Assembly (NCBI GenBank): GCA_040285745.1 | Contig: JAUFOR010000004.1 | Coordinates: forward strand, 744,001 to 808,000 | Length of the DNA stretch: 64,000 bases | Origin: Barthelona sp. PCE | Lineage: Eukaryota; Metamonada: BaSk clade | Direction of reading: 5' to 3' | In this document: piece by piece, positions 63,243-64,000 of the stretch | Numbering within the stretch: position 1 is the stretch's first letter | How the letters are laid out: each line of letters begins with the position of its first letter | Translations under genes and position numbers: made by a program | Notes under the pieces: model-generated | The model's database searches: none | What the model saw: only the letters and a program-made list of their open reading frames with translations | What the model was told of the DNA's origin: nothing

Positions 63243-64000
63243 TTAGCTGAGCATTTCTTCCAATGCCTTGAAAGATTCCTGCATGTTAAATTCAGAAGGT
63301 TGTGTGGATTCAGATTTTTTGATTGGACTCTTCCTCTTAACAGTTTGTGGTTTAGCTGCCTTTTGCTTTGGAAAAGACAGATATTTAGTCATGTTTTGAA
63401 TCGTTGTATGTTGCAAATCTTGCTTAGTGTGATGTCGCATTTTTTCCATAATTCTTATTGTTTCTCTTTGCTTTCTTTTCTGCTTCTGCTTCTTACCTAC
63501 ACTTTCAAGATAACTCATTGCTTGTATTGTATCTTGATGATTATCATTAGCAGAATAACTTTCAATACTGTTATTTTTTAAATTTTTAATGCTACTTTGA
63601 GTTGGTAACATATATCTGTGAACTTTGAACGGAGATTTTTTTTTTTTCATAGATAAAGTGTGTTTATCATGTTCATATTCTTCGCAATTAACTTCAGAAC
63701 TATTATTACATCTGCTATCGCTATCAATTGACTTAATCTCTTCATCTTTATCTACTATATCATTTGGTGATTGAAAAGCATTTTCCACCTTACTGGCAGA
63801 TTTAAATGGTGTGATTTTAATACTTTTTTCAGTTTCTGTATCCATTGGAGTTTCAATTTTTTCAAAATTTTTATCTTGAACTGGGGTAATTGGTGAAGAA
63901 TTTTCTAAAGGACTTGGCTCAACGATATTTGATACTGTTGTAGGACTAAAAAATTTGTGTTTATCAACAATTTTGGAATCTTTTAAAGGGATCTCAATAC
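63243..64000 (-). CDS. Partial gene: basic, disordered protein (5' end off the window)
   Basis: The minus-strand frame stays open from its TAA stop to the window edge (at least 251 codons), so the true start lies beyond 64000. An internal ATG at 63845 is not evidence of the start. The visible part is disordered and Lys/Ser/Pro-rich. It has SP/TP sites near its upstream end (SPTTVSN, SPLENSSPITP) and a coiled, basic middle (SVGKKQKQKRKQRETIRIME). Towards the C-terminus come KRKSPIKK and FNMQESFKALEEMLS, which may be a short binding helix. I do not recognise the family. Confidence 0.55.
   Translation of the reverse strand, partial: IEIPLKDSKIVDKHKFFSPTTVSNIVEPSPLENSSPITPVQDKNFEKIETPMDTETEKSIKITPFKSASKVENAFQSPNDIVDKDEEIKSIDSDSRCNNSSEVNCEEYEHDKHTLSMKKKKSPFKVHRYMLPTQSSIKNLKNNSIESYSANDNHQDTIQAMSYLESVGKKQKQKRKQRETIRIMEKMRHHTKQDLQHTTIQNMTKYLSFPKQKAAKPQTVKRKSPIKKSESTQPSEFNMQESFKALEEMLS

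Noticed and set aside
1-64000. Bacterial contamination, transposons, CRISPR arrays or tRNA genes
   Set aside because: Gene content, introns and cilia genes are eukaryotic. I saw no transposase, long terminal or inverted repeats, regularly spaced repeats, or cloverleaf-like segments, although a covariance-model search could still find a small RNA.

Overview
This window is nuclear DNA from a flagellated, probably anaerobic, single-celled eukaryote. Intraflagellar transport (IFT74), BBSome (BBS4), centrin and a giant dynein-like protein show that it builds cilia. An isolated 24-kDa (NuoE/NDUFV2-type) thioredoxin-fold ferredoxin with a short basic leader suggests a hydrogenosome-like organelle. 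All three standard stop codons are used as stops. Genes are packed tightly on both strands, several convergent pairs abut or overlap, and introns are few and short. Introns start GTAT(G/C) and most end in a fused branch-point/acceptor motif close to CTNACNTTTAG. Pyrimidine-rich TTTCA motifs lie just upstream of many start codons. The intron ends and the initiator-like motif recall Metamonada (Trichomonas, Giardia and relatives). That placement is an inference; the species cannot be named from the sequence.

Layout: 1-5.3 kb holds IFT74, a coiled-coil protein, a three-exon class II eIF4E, the SRP receptor beta subunit and a small charged protein. 5.4-10.5 kb is one 1680-residue coiled-coil protein. 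10.6-15.9 kb holds a ribokinase-type sugar kinase, eIF5A (one intron), NAA15 (one intron), a BORCS8-like protein and the NuoE-like protein. 15.9-19.7 kb holds two small tail-anchored proteins, centrin and a PLP-dependent cysteine-synthase-fold enzyme. 19.9-36.1 kb is a single uninterrupted gene for a 5422-residue dynein-heavy-chain relative with a dead AAA1 site. 36.3-48.8 kb holds a nicastrin-like protein, a RING-H2 ubiquitin ligase, BMS1, a Cys-rich unknown, BBS4, a TIMELESS/Tof1 protein and an MFS transporter. 48.9-62.9 kb holds UPF1 (one intron), an armadillo-repeat protein, a large secreted/multipass surface protein, a basic S/T-P-rich protein, an ABCD-type half transporter and an unknown. 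A gene truncated by the window edge closes the window.

There are no operons in the bacterial sense. Functional groups present are ciliary biogenesis (IFT74, BBS4, centrin, dynein-like protein), translation and RNA quality control (eIF4E, eIF5A, NAA15, UPF1, BMS1), the secretory/endolysosomal system (SRPRB, BORCS8-like, nicastrin-like, ABCD4-like) and redox/anaerobic metabolism (NuoE-like, PLP enzyme). Re-reading the 5' ends recovered first exons for eIF4E, eIF5A, NAA15 and UPF1 that a simple ORF scan misses.
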